From Halorubrum laminariae (lineage in GTDB: Archaea > Halobacteriota > Halobacteria > Halobacteriales > Haloferacaceae): a stretch of 64,000 nucleotides of DNA. The stretch is taken from assembly GCF_024494655.1 (NCBI RefSeq), contig NZ_JANHDL010000002.1, positions 124,001 through 188,000 on the forward strand, written 5' to 3'. A program made the position numbers and the translations under genes. The notes under the pieces were generated by a model, which ran no database searches, was not told the origin of the DNA, and saw only the letters and a program-made list of their open reading frames with translations. This document shows, piece by piece, positions 54,674 to 63,483 of the stretch. Every line of letters starts with the position of its first letter. Within the stretch, counting starts at the first letter, position 1.

Positions 54674-54763
54674 AGTCACCGATTCCCGCGCGGGTTCGAA
54701 TAAGCCTTCTCACTCGGGTGCGCGCGATCCGGGTCGCTCACGCAGGTGACGGGAGGTATGGGC

Positions 54764-55288
54764 TCATGGCAGGTATCGAACGCTCACGACGCCGGGCTCC
54801 GACCGGATCTCGACGCGGTTCACGCCCAGCCGGGCGGCGCGCGCGAGCGTTCCCTCGCGGTCCGCCAGCACGTCGTCGACGGCGTCTCGCGTGTCCTCCT
54901 CGGGCGGCGTCAGCACGTGGACTTCACCGACGCCGGCTCGGGGCTCGCGGGCCAGTTCGCCGGTCGACGTCTCCGCCGCCAGCTCGCGCTCGTGGACCGT
55001 CGGCGGCTCTTCGCTTTCCCTCATCGAGAGGCTCCGCCGCTCGGCCACCTCGATCACCTGATAGGTCACCTCCATCGGCGGGTCCGGCGCGACGGTCGCT
55101 TCGATCGCGTCGCCCTCGTCGAGCCCGGGATTCGAACTCAGCGTGTGGACTTGTCCATCGTGGACGTCTTTCAGCACCGCCGAGTCGGCCTCGACGTGCG
55201 TGACGAGGAACGTGCTCTCCTTGCCGGCGGCCTCGTCGGCGTCGTCGCTGCGATCCGACTCTCCTTCGCGTGCCGTCTCATCGGTCAT
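54764..55288 (-). CDS. Haloarchaeal protein of unknown function (DUF5812-like)
   Basis: 174 acidic residues: a disordered acidic N-terminus (about 1-22), then STFLVTHVEADSAVLKDVHDGQVHTLSSNPGL and EGDAIEATVAPDPPMEVTYQVIEVAERRS (in outline), an OB- or beta-rich appearance. It resembles the haloarchaeal DUF5812 family as I remember it. Function is unknown. A separate small acidic-to-hydrophobic pattern continues to the C-terminus. Confidence 0.75.
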   Translation of the reverse strand: MTDETAREGESDRSDDADEAAGKESTFLVTHVEADSAVLKDVHDGQVHTLSSNPGLDEGDAIEATVAPDPPMEVTYQVIEVAERRSLSMRESEEPPTVHERELAAETSTGELAREPRAGVGEVHVLTPPEEDTRDAVDDVLADREGTLARAARLGVNRVEIRSEPGVVSVRYLP

Positions 55289-55348
55289 CGCCCGTCCGTA
55301 CGCCGCCGAGGCCCTTCGGGGTTTCGAGCCGCAGAAGCGGATCGATCG

Positions 55349-55897
55349 CTACTCCGAGTCTATATCAGTCCCGCCGGCCGCGTCTGGCCGCGACTCGCCG
55401 CGGAGCCGGAAGTGGAGCGCAAACACGAGGGCAGCGGCCGCGAGCGGCGGGATGACCGCGGCCGGCCGAGGCAGCGCGTATAGCGCGCCCAACACGGCCG
55501 ACTCTGTCGGCTCGCGCAGATCGGCCGGTGCGGAGATGATCATCCCGACGTACAGCGAGGCTAAAAAACAGAACCCGCCGTAGGCAAGGTTGCGGTCGTA
55601 GTCGTCACGGACCGCGACGCCTCGCCGGTGTCGACGCGCGACGAAGAGCAGCGGAGCGAGAAGCGGCGCGACCGCGGCGAATCCGGCGACCACGAACAGC
55701 GACCGCGTGAACAGGAACGTCCCGCTCTCGACGCCGACGGTCTCGCCCATCCACACGACGAGCCCGAGCGTGACGACGAGCGCGATGAACCCGGCCGACA
55801 GCGCTCCGACGACCCCGTATAGACGCATGGTCCACGAGTCGGTGTGACGGATCGCGTAGGGGATCGCGCCGAACACGCCGCGGTAGCTGTCTGCCAT
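55349..55897 (-). CDS. Predicted 5-TM membrane protein
   Basis: 182 residues with four to five TM segments and a short soluble tail. The N-terminus MADSYRGVFGAIPYAIRHTDSW precedes the first TM. ATG 55897 has a TATA-like ggtttaattc (minus strand, about 55920-55929) upstream. No family function is recognised. Confidence 0.7.
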   Translation of the reverse strand: MADSYRGVFGAIPYAIRHTDSWTMRLYGVVGALSAGFIALVVTLGLVVWMGETVGVESGTFLFTRSLFVVAGFAAVAPLLAPLLFVARRHRRGVAVRDDYDRNLAYGGFCFLASLYVGMIISAPADLREPTESAVLGALYALPRPAAVIPPLAAAALVFALHFRLRGESRPDAAGGTDIDSE

Positions 55898-56036
55898 CGC
55901 CCGCGCTACGGGCGACGACGAATTAAACCCCTCGTCGTCGCGCGCGGTCAATCGCCGCGGCACAGACGCGTCGCGTCCACAACGTGTCCACGTCGACGCC
56001 GACAATTTATACTCGACCGCGCAGAATCGATCCGAC

Positions 56037-56696
56037 GTGGGACTGTACGACAGGTATCTCGCGGTCCGTCACCGCCTCCACGACGGCGATCCACCCTCGC
56101 ACGTCGCGATCGTCATCACCGAGCGCGACCTGCTCGCCGACGGCGCGTTCGACACCCTCGCCGACGCGCTCCGGTGGGCCTTCGAGTACGGCGCGACGCG
56201 CGTCACCGTCTCGGTGTCCGTGCTCGACGAGTCCGTCGTGCCCGCGCTCACGCGTGAGCTTCGGCGACTCGACACCCCCGAGCCGCTCGTCGTTCGGGGG
56301 CCGACCGAGGCCGACCGCGACGGCTCGGGGGCAACGCACGCCGACGACGCCGACGACCGAGACACCGACGACGACCCCCCGATCCGGGCGACCGTGGGGC
56401 TCGGCGGAAAGGCCGAATTCGCCGGCGCGGTTCGCGAACTCGCCGAAGACGTCGCCGACGGCACCGTCGACCCGGACTCGATCGACGCCGACGACATCTC
56501 CGACCGGCTCGTGTTCCCCGAAGAGCCCGACCTCCTCATCAAGACCGGCGCGGAGCGGCTCTCCGACTTCGCGATCTGGCAGTCGGTGTACGCGGAGCTA
56601 TACTTCACCGACGTGAACTGGCGGGACTTCAGGCGGCGCGACTACCTCCGGGCGGTCTTGGACTACCAAGACCGACAGCGGCGGTTCGGCCGGTGA
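56037..56696 (+). CDS. Cis-prenyltransferase (UppS)-like protein without the catalytic Asp
   Basis: 219 residues. The C-terminal part is clearly undecaprenyl-diphosphate-synthase-like (PDLLIKTGAERLSDFAIWQSVYAELYFTDVNWRDF, in outline). The N-terminal catalytic motif, canonically HVAIxMDGNxR, reads HVAIVITERDLL (22-33), so the essential Asp and Asn are gone. A TATA box (tttatact, 56006-56013) gives a leaderless GTG 56037. It may be a non-catalytic partner like eukaryotic NgBR/Nus1. Confidence 0.85.
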   Translation: MGLYDRYLAVRHRLHDGDPPSHVAIVITERDLLADGAFDTLADALRWAFEYGATRVTVSVSVLDESVVPALTRELRRLDTPEPLVVRGPTEADRDGSGATHADDADDRDTDDDPPIRATVGLGGKAEFAGAVRELAEDVADGTVDPDSIDADDISDRLVFPEEPDLLIKTGAERLSDFAIWQSVYAELYFTDVNWRDFRRRDYLRAVLDYQDRQRRFGR

Positions 56697-56767
56697 GATC
56701 GTAGCGGTCCGGTCGCACACACTCTACTACGCCGGTCCGACCGCCGCGTTTCATCGGGAGATCGGCG

Positions 56768-57934
56768 TTACCACACGAACTGGAACAGCAGCGTGAACGT
56801 CACGAGCGCGCCGATCGTCGAGAGGAGCGGCACGACGTTCTGCATCAGCACGACACGCGCGCTGGTGCTCGGATTGAACAGATCCGACGCAGAGGGGATG
56901 TCTGACGGGTCGCCCTCGCCGATGTCCGTTGTCTCGTCGGCCGCGAGCGCGCCCACGGAGACGGTCGGTTCCTTCTCGCCGCTGATCCCCTGCCGGACCG
57001 TGACGGTCCGGGTCGCGCGCCCCCAGCCGAGGCCGACGATGGACATCGTCGCGATGATGACGAACGACGCCGGGATCCCCACCGCAGAGAGGGTGATGAC
57101 GATCCCCGAGGAGACGCAGGCGACGACGATCGCGGCGGTCAAGGGCAGGTCGGTGATGTCGTTCCCGAGCGTGTCGAGCGTCCGCCGAGCGATCGTGAAC
57201 GCGCCGACCGCGACCGCCGCGCTCCCGAGGAGAATCATCGGCCCCATCTCCACGCCGTCGAGCGCGACGAGCGGCGCGATGGCGTTGGCGATGTTCGACG
57301 TGCCCGACGAGAAGGCCATCAGGCAGCCGATAGCGATGACGACCGCGCCGCCGACGAGTTCGCGGCGGGTCGTGTTCGGTCCCGGTACGGGACGCGGAAT
57401 CAGCCCGGATCGGTCGAACTCGAACAGCGCGCCCTCCGTGCTCTCGATCGCGACCCACTCGTCGATCGTCGGGTAGAAGTAGCGTCCGACGACGCCGGAG
57501 ACCCAGAACCCAATTATCGGGGCGACGATCCACCAGATCGCGATCTCGCCCATCACCGCGAGATCGAGCGTCCCGGTCGCCAGCCCGAGCCCGGCGATCG
57601 CGCCCACCGCCGTCATCGACGTCGACGCCGGAACGCCGGCGAAGTTTCCGACGAACAGCGCGCCGCCGATGAAAAACAGGACGACGATGCTCGTTTCGAG
57701 CGTGAAGACGTTCGCGCCTGTCACGAGGTCCTCGCCAAGCGTCGTCACGACGCGCTGTCCGAGCGTCCCCGCGCCGACGAAAAAGAACACCGACATCAGC
57801 GCGGCCGCACCCGCCTTCGAGATCACGTTCGCGCCGACCGCCGGCCCGAACGCCGGTCCGGTCGTCGCCCCGCCGATGTTGTACCCGACGAACGCCGCGA
57901 CCACCAACCCGATAAGAAGCAGAACCTCGACCAT
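56768..57934 (-). CDS. pitA: PiT-family inorganic phosphate transporter
   Basis: 388 residues, about 10 TM segments. The duplicated GANVISKAGA and SSGTSNIANAIAPLVA signatures are those of PiT phosphate:cation symporters. A cytoplasmic loop of about 60 residues precedes the last TM segments. ATG 57934 is preferred over GTG 57955, given the TATA-like cgcttaaccc at about 57960-57969. Confidence 0.88.
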   Translation of the reverse strand: MVEVLLLIGLVVAAFVGYNIGGATTGPAFGPAVGANVISKAGAAALMSVFFFVGAGTLGQRVVTTLGEDLVTGANVFTLETSIVVLFFIGGALFVGNFAGVPASTSMTAVGAIAGLGLATGTLDLAVMGEIAIWWIVAPIIGFWVSGVVGRYFYPTIDEWVAIESTEGALFEFDRSGLIPRPVPGPNTTRRELVGGAVVIAIGCLMAFSSGTSNIANAIAPLVALDGVEMGPMILLGSAAVAVGAFTIARRTLDTLGNDITDLPLTAAIVVACVSSGIVITLSAVGIPASFVIIATMSIVGLGWGRATRTVTVRQGISGEKEPTVSVGALAADETTDIGEGDPSDIPSASDLFNPSTSARVVLMQNVVPLLSTIGALVTFTLLFQFVW

Positions 57935-58063
57935 ATACACGAACACACGATCCACGGTGGGTTAAGCGAACAGGTTCGCGCGTTCCGTTCGACGAGTACG
58001 ACGCGAGCCCAGACGCGTCACGTTCGAGGTGTGGCACGACCCCGGACGCGACGTGCGGGCCAG

Positions 58064-59164
58064 TCAGGCGATCTTCATCATCCGCGTTTCAAATTTGCCG
58101 ACGCGAACGCGGACCCACCCGGCCAGTTCGGCGTCGAGATCGGGATCGTCGGTGTCGACGCGGAGCGCGCGCACGTCGTCGAGCTTCGACCGGGAGGCGA
58201 CGATCTGAACCTCACAGCGTTCGATGACGGCGGGCGACAGCTGCGGATTTCCCCGGCCGAAGACGAATCCCTGCCCGCCGATTGGCGAGACGACGATGAC
58301 GTTCTCGTCGCCGAGCGCGGCAAGGATCTCGGACTCCGCCGCGTCACGCGAGACGACCTCGCCGTCGCGCCACACGTCGACGCCGATCGGCGACGGCTCA
58401 AACCCGAGCTCGGCCTTGATCGCGCCGACAGTCGACCCCGGGCCGAGGACAAAGGTGACCCCCTCGCCGTCGCGGGCGCGGATGTCGTCTGCGACGCCCT
58501 CGGCCAGCGATTCGACGGTCCCGCTCGCAGTCTGTTTCGACGACTGGAGGTCGTCTGCGACGGGGACGGATGCAACCGCTCGGAGTTCCGGGTGGACCTC
58601 GCCAGCGCGGTAGGCGTCCTCGTCGATATCCATCACCTCGCGGCGCTCCGTCCGTGAGAACGTCGCCGCGATCTCCGCGGCGTCCTCCGGCGAGACCGCG
58701 AACACCGACGAGTACACCTTCACCCCGGCCGGGACGCCGAGCATCGGGACCTCGGTGCCGTCGAGCGCGGTCGCCACGTCTGTCGCTGTGCCGTCACCGC
58801 CGACGAAGATGACGAGATCGACTGTGTTGGAACCTCCAGCGCTCGCGAACGCGCGCACGACTTGGGCGGTGTGGTCGGCGGTCGTCTCGGTCGGTTCCGG
58901 CGCGTCGCCGTCGAACGGATCGACGATCCGGACGGGCTCGAAGCCGGCCTCGCGGACCAGCGTTTCGCCCATCGGATCGGCGGCGGTCGAGACGCGTGCC
59001 TCGGGTGCAATCGCTGCGAGACGGTCGAGCGTCCGGCGCGCGCGGTCCGGCGCTCGCGGCGTCGCGCCGCGCTCGACCGCCTCCTCGACCTTCCCGTCGG
59101 TGCCCTTGAGCCCGACGCGACCGCCCATGCCGGCGATCGGGTTCATCACGAATCCGACGTGCAT
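58064..59164 (-). CDS. ATP-NAD kinase-like protein (COG3199)
   Basis: 366 residues. The nucleotide-binding VIFVGGDGTATDVATAL motif (GGDGT) matches NAD kinase and the diacylglycerol/ATP-NAD kinase fold, and MNPIAGMGGRVGLKGTDG is the typical N-terminus of COG3199. Many archaeal members are annotated as ATP-NAD/AcoX kinases with unknown substrate. Confidence 0.8.
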   Translation of the reverse strand: MHVGFVMNPIAGMGGRVGLKGTDGKVEEAVERGATPRAPDRARRTLDRLAAIAPEARVSTAADPMGETLVREAGFEPVRIVDPFDGDAPEPTETTADHTAQVVRAFASAGGSNTVDLVIFVGGDGTATDVATALDGTEVPMLGVPAGVKVYSSVFAVSPEDAAEIAATFSRTERREVMDIDEDAYRAGEVHPELRAVASVPVADDLQSSKQTASGTVESLAEGVADDIRARDGEGVTFVLGPGSTVGAIKAELGFEPSPIGVDVWRDGEVVSRDAAESEILAALGDENVIVVSPIGGQGFVFGRGNPQLSPAVIERCEVQIVASRSKLDDVRALRVDTDDPDLDAELAGWVRVRVGKFETRMMKIA

Positions 59165-59299
59165 ACCTGATTCTTCGACGGCGAGAACTTAAGCGGGGCG
59201 CGTCGGCCACGGCGATCGGAGTCTCCCACTACCGACGCCGGTGGGGGTGGCGGATAGCGAAGATCAATACTTAAGACGCCCCCAGAACAACCCCGACTC

Positions 59300-59413
59300 A
59301 TGCTACTCGAAGCCGCCGTGACCGAACCGCTGCCGATCGACGCGACTGCGACCGCCGTGCTCGTCGCGAGTCTCGTCGTCACCGCCGCGTGGCTCGTGTA
59401 CCTCTTCCGATAA
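59300..59413 (+). CDS. 37-residue single-TM microprotein
   Basis: ATG 59300 to TAA 59411-59413: MLLEAAVTEPLPIDATATAV, then LVASLVVTAAWLVYLFR. One TM helix of about 20 residues at the C-terminus. A TATA-like aatacttaag (59268-59277) about 27 bases upstream predicts a leaderless start. Function is unknown. Confidence 0.6.
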   Translation: MLLEAAVTEPLPIDATATAVLVASLVVTAAWLVYLFR

Positions 59414-59459
59414 CCTCGTCGACGGCGTCACAGTCGGGCGATTCCCGACGATCGCCCCA

Positions 59460-60152
59460 TCACGCCGAATCGACGAGCGTCGACCGCGTTCTGATCCACT
59501 CGGCTGCCCGCTCGGCCTCCTCGGCGCTCGCCGCCGTTATCTTCACGCGGACGCTCTCGCCGGGATACGACCCCACGCTCACGTCGAACTCCTCTTGCAG
59601 CGCCGTGAACCGCTCCAACAGCGCGCTCTCCGGCTCGTCGACGTCGACGACGACCGTGTGTGTGGGCGTCCCCTCAAACTCGTCGGCGACGGACTCGAAC
59701 ATCGCCTTCATCTCTCGGGGGACACCCGGGAGGACGTACACTGCCTCGACGACGGCACCGGGCGCGACGCCCGCCTCGTTTTCGAGCGGTCGGCAGTCAG
59801 CGGGAAGGTGCGTCGTCTCGGCGGTGAGGTCGCCAGCGCTGTATCCTTGCTCTTCGAGCCACGCAGCCGCCTCCTCGTTCTCGACCACGTCGCGACCGAA
59901 GGCGGCCGCGACAGCCTCCATGGTCACGTCGTCGTGCGTCGGCCCGAGGCCGCCGGTAACGATCACTGCGTCGTACTCGGCGTGATACTCGTTGACGACT
60001 CTCGCTATCTCGCCGATCTCGTCCGGGACGACGGTCACTCGGCGAACGCGCACGCCCCGAGCGTCGAGTCGGTCGCAGAGCCACGTCGCGTTCGTGTTTT
60101 CGGTGTCGCCGACGAGGAGTTCGTCCCCGACGGTGACGATTGCAGCGTCCAT
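59460..60152 (-). CDS. CinA-like/MoaB-fold protein (competence/damage-inducible N-domain)
   Basis: 230 residues. The MoCF-biosynthesis-type fold motifs VTVGDELLVGDTENTNATWL and VIVTGGLGPTHDDVT and YVLPGVPREMKAMF are those of CinA N-terminal domains, which in bacteria include ADP-ribose pyrophosphatase activity. Archaeal stand-alone forms are of uncertain function. ATG 60152 is chosen; the frame is open upstream without family features. Confidence 0.85.
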   Translation of the reverse strand: MDAAIVTVGDELLVGDTENTNATWLCDRLDARGVRVRRVTVVPDEIGEIARVVNEYHAEYDAVIVTGGLGPTHDDVTMEAVAAAFGRDVVENEEAAAWLEEQGYSAGDLTAETTHLPADCRPLENEAGVAPGAVVEAVYVLPGVPREMKAMFESVADEFEGTPTHTVVVDVDEPESALLERFTALQEEFDVSVGSYPGESVRVKITAASAEEAERAAEWIRTRSTLVDSA

Positions 60153-60257
60153 ACCCGACCAAGACGGGCGGAATAGAAAAGCACACGGCCGGGAGCGACG
60201 CGCCGACGTGTACGGAGACAATAGGCGCGCGAGCGCGACGCGACCGCTCTTTCCCAC

Positions 60258-61022
60258 CTACTTCTCGTCGTCGTACTCGCCGAGGCCCATCTCTCGGCGG
60301 CGCTCGCGGAGGGCTTCGAGCTGCCGGCGGAAGTAGACCGTTCCGACGATCGCGGCGAGGATCGCGACGGCGAGGATCACGCCGAAGACGAGCAGATCCG
60401 TCTCGCGGTACGACTGGACGACGACGGATCCGCTCGTCACGTCGTCCCAGACGACGCGGTCGCGGTCGCCCACCGTTTCGACCTCGTAGTCGCGCGGCGA
60501 GACGTGGCCCACGACCGGGAACTCTGTGCTGAAGCCCGGCGGCAGCGTCACCGCGTACGACCCCTCGACGTAGGTGAGCGTGGTGAACCGCCGCGGCGAT
60601 CCAGTCGCCGAAAACGCCACCTGTCCGCCACCCAGCCCGTCGTCGAACCGGATCCACGTCTCGTCCGGCGTCCGCTCAACCTCGCCGCCCGCGGCGCGGA
60701 ACTCTGTGCCGTTCAACACCTCGCCGTCGGTTGTTCGGTAGCGGAACGCCTCGAACTCCAGCGGCTGGTCGCCCGCGTAGGGCGTCTGCCGATACAGCCG
60801 AAGTTCCTCCACGCCGGAGACGTTGTAGACAGCCGTGTACTGTGTCCCCGTCGAGAGGTTGAACGCGGCGTCGCGATCGGTCGCGAACTCGTATTCGCTC
60901 GGCGGTTCGGTGTCGAGGGTCGCGTTCGCGACGTCGCCGCCGTCGTTGACGTAAGTGAGACAGCCGGCGCTGACAGCGAGAAGCGCGACGACGGCAACCG
61001 CGAGGGCGAAGCGTCGGTTCAC
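60258..61022 (-). CDS. Membrane-anchored lipoprotein-like protein (DUF5803-like)
   Basis: 254 residues. The N-terminal signal peptide ends in a lipobox-like LLAVSAGC at about residue 14-21, followed by an exported beta-rich domain and one C-terminal TM (LLVFGVILAVAILAAIVGTVYF). A basic/acidic tail is cytoplasmic. This matches the haloarchaeal DUF5803 family that follows tfe-DUF2110 in other species. Confidence 0.78.
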   Translation of the reverse strand: MNRRFALAVAVVALLAVSAGCLTYVNDGGDVANATLDTEPPSEYEFATDRDAAFNLSTGTQYTAVYNVSGVEELRLYRQTPYAGDQPLEFEAFRYRTTDGEVLNGTEFRAAGGEVERTPDETWIRFDDGLGGGQVAFSATGSPRRFTTLTYVEGSYAVTLPPGFSTEFPVVGHVSPRDYEVETVGDRDRVVWDDVTSGSVVVQSYRETDLLVFGVILAVAILAAIVGTVYFRRQLEALRERRREMGLGEYDDEK

Positions 61023-61036
61023 GAGGTCAGGTCACC

Positions 61037-61732
61037 TCAGACGACACACCGCATCTCCGCCGGGAGGTACGAGCCGATGGCGGCGAGCAGTCCCGGCGGG
61101 TCCGTGTTCTCGGTGCAGACGATGCTCTGCTCTAAGAGGCCGAGCCGTTCGACCGTGACGATGTCCTGAGCGTGGCCCGCACGGTTCACCGTCGCGCGGA
61201 CCTCGCCGCGGGTCGCCGAGTTGACGTTCACGCGGCCGTTCTCGCGCTGCCAGTCGTACAGGCGGTCGCGCTCGGCGTCGGCGAGTCGGTTCGGTTCCGC
61301 GTCCGGATCTCCGATGTCGCCGCCGTAGACGAACCGCATCGGGAGGTGCTGGACTAGCCCGAACCGCTCGACGACCTGCTCCGGCGACCCGACGCCGAGA
61401 CCGAGTTCAGCGGCGGGAACGACGACCTCTTCGCCGGCGTCGAGCACGAACCCGTTTTCGTCCCACGATTCGAGGGTCCCCACGTACGTCTCGCCCGCGG
61501 TCAGTCCCTCGTCGTGGGCGACGATCTCTCCCCACGTCTCCGCGAGGACGTTGCGGGCGACCTCGGCGTCGTCGCCGGTGAGATCCACCTGCACGAACCC
61601 GTCGTCGCGGACGCCGATCTGCCAGTCGACGTGGAGATCTCCGACATCGTTGGCGACGAGCGACCCCATGCCGTCGAGCGCGCGGTCACGGGCGTCGCCC
61701 GCGACGTAGCACTTGGTTGCGAGGACGACCAT
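61037..61732 (-). CDS. DUF2110 family protein
   Basis: 231 residues beginning MVVLATKCYVAGDARDRALDG. Conserved segments include VGTLESWDENGFVLDAGEEVVVPAAELGLG (in outline), a beta-rich S1-like element, and VTVERLGLLEQSIVCTENTDPPGLLAAIGSYLP. The family is archaeal and often next to tfe; function is unknown. The ATG overlaps the tfe stop by one base. Confidence 0.85.
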   Translation of the reverse strand: MVVLATKCYVAGDARDRALDGMGSLVANDVGDLHVDWQIGVRDDGFVQVDLTGDDAEVARNVLAETWGEIVAHDEGLTAGETYVGTLESWDENGFVLDAGEEVVVPAAELGLGVGSPEQVVERFGLVQHLPMRFVYGGDIGDPDAEPNRLADAERDRLYDWQRENGRVNVNSATRGEVRATVNRAGHAQDIVTVERLGLLEQSIVCTENTDPPGLLAAIGSYLPAEMRCVV

Positions 61733-62256
61733 CAGCCGGTCACGTCCACGTTGAGTTCCTCGCGGAGTTCTTCGAGGCGTCGGTCCATTGCCTCGCGGAG
61801 CCGATCGTTATCCATCGCCTCGACGGGGGAGCCGCACTCGGGACACTCGAAGCCGAAGTCCATCGCCTCGCCGAACTCGAAGCGGATCGAACACACCTCA
61901 CAGAGGTAGAACTCGTGGGTGCGCTCGTACTCCTCGCGCTCCTCCAAGGCGTCGAGCAGCCGGTACATCTCTTCTTGGAGGTTCTCCGGGATATTGTCGT
62001 AGTGGAACGTCCAGAGGTACGTGAGCCAGCCGGAGTCCTCGTCGCGCACGCGGCGGTAGGTCGCGAGGTCGTTCTCGTACAGGATGAACAGCGCGCGGCG
62101 GACATCGTTGAGTTCGAGTCCCAACTCCTCGGCCAACTCCTCGTCGGTGACCTCGCCGTCGGGCGGCGCGGCCGCGACCGGCATCCCCGTCGGCCCCACC
62201 AGCTCGTGGAGGTACTTCTGGATGACGGGGTCGTTCAGTAGATCCTCAAAAGCCAT
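61732..62256 (-). CDS. tfe: Transcription initiation factor TFE (alpha subunit)
   Basis: 174 residues. N-terminal winged helix (ELAEELGLELNDVRRALFILYENDL, in outline) and C-terminal zinc ribbon with CEVCSIRFEFGEA and FECPECGSPVEA. TFE stimulates promoter opening by RNA polymerase. ATG 62256 lies about 27 bases from a TATA-like ggttttaatc (62281-62290). It heads a tfe-DUF2110-DUF5803 operon. Confidence 0.95.
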   Translation of the reverse strand: MAFEDLLNDPVIQKYLHELVGPTGMPVAAAPPDGEVTDEELAEELGLELNDVRRALFILYENDLATYRRVRDEDSGWLTYLWTFHYDNIPENLQEEMYRLLDALEEREEYERTHEFYLCEVCSIRFEFGEAMDFGFECPECGSPVEAMDNDRLREAMDRRLEELREELNVDVTG

Positions 62257-62425
62257 TGCGATAAACTGGTGGCGGAACGGGATTAAAACCTCCGAAAGCC
62301 CCACGATCCGTCAGCGAGACCGTCGTCGCCGGCTCCGAATAGACATCTCCGAATCCACTGCGCTGTTCCGATTCCATCGCCCGCTCCGGCAAAGCTTTAG
62401 GTCGGGTGTGTCACCACTCGTGCAT

Positions 62426-63403
62426 ATGGCTTCGCGACGCGACGGAACGCGGGACCGACGTGGACGCCGAGCGGTCGGAACGCTCGCGTACCTCTCGCTA
62501 CCCGTACTCCTCGTCGCGCTCCCGCTCGTCCCGCTCGCCGCCCTGATCGGACCCGGAGGGTTGGGGGTCGCCGGTCCGGGTGCTGTCGGCGGCCTCGTAG
62601 CGGCAATCGTCGTCGGCCTCGGCGGCTCCGCGCTCCTCGGACCGGTCCTCGTCGACCGCCGGATTGCGGGGCTGCCCGAGGCTGAACTCGACGACCGCCC
62701 CGCAGACTTCGTCGCCGACCGGGTGTCGGCGATCGCCGACGAGGTCGGCGTCGACGCTCCCGCGGTCACCGTCGTCCGCGCCGACGCCGCCAACGTCGCC
62801 GTCGCGGACGGCTACCGAGGTTCCCGGCTCGTCGTCTCCACGCGGCTGCTCTCGCTGCCGGAGGCCGACCGCGACGCCGCCCTCAGACACGCACTCGTCC
62901 GGCTCCGAACCCGGGACCCGCTGCTCGTGACCGCGGTCCTCCCCGCCGTGGCCGTCGTCGAGACGATCGCGCTGCTCGCGACGCTCCTCGTGGGCCGCCG
63001 CGACGAACGGACGACCGGCGACCGTCGAGTCAATCGGATCCACGGATACGAGCCTGACCGCGATCGGGTTCCGTCGTGGGCGTACACGGTCGCCGGGATC
63101 CTCTGCTGGGTGCTGCTTTTCCCCGCGTGGGTCCCCGCGACCGTCGGCGACAGGCTCACCGTCGCCGGTGGACGCCGGCACGCCGACGCCGCGGTGGCGC
63201 GCGCCGGCACCGACGAGCGGACCGGACTCGGCAATGCGGTCTCCTTCGCCAGCGACGCTGCGGGCGCGGCCGACTGGCCGCCCCTCCTCGACCGGCTCTC
63301 GTTCGTCTCGATGGCCGACAGCGAGACCGGTCGCGTCCGGGGGACGAGCCGACAGGAGGCCCGGATCAGGCTCGCACAACTCCGCTCGAAGCGGGCGCTC
63401 TGA
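62426..63403 (+). CDS. Inactive M48-like (HtpX-type) membrane protein
   Basis: 325 residues with TM segments near residues 19-45, 50-72, 165-190 and 210-235. The M48 catalytic motif HExxH is replaced by HALVR (155-159) in LRHALVRLRTRDPLL, so zinc and catalytic residues are missing while the surrounding family pattern is retained. It may be a pseudo-enzyme. TATA-like gctttaggt (62393-62401) supports ATG 62426. Confidence 0.72.
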   Translation: MASRRDGTRDRRGRRAVGTLAYLSLPVLLVALPLVPLAALIGPGGLGVAGPGAVGGLVAAIVVGLGGSALLGPVLVDRRIAGLPEAELDDRPADFVADRVSAIADEVGVDAPAVTVVRADAANVAVADGYRGSRLVVSTRLLSLPEADRDAALRHALVRLRTRDPLLVTAVLPAVAVVETIALLATLLVGRRDERTTGDRRVNRIHGYEPDRDRVPSWAYTVAGILCWVLLFPAWVPATVGDRLTVAGGRRHADAAVARAGTDERTGLGNAVSFASDAAGAADWPPLLDRLSFVSMADSETGRVRGTSRQEARIRLAQLRSKRAL

Positions 63404-63483
63404 CCGGCGGTACCGAATCGGGTACTCTGACCGGCGGTGCCGTCGCGAGCACTCCGATCGACGGCGTCGAAGCGGCGATCGGA

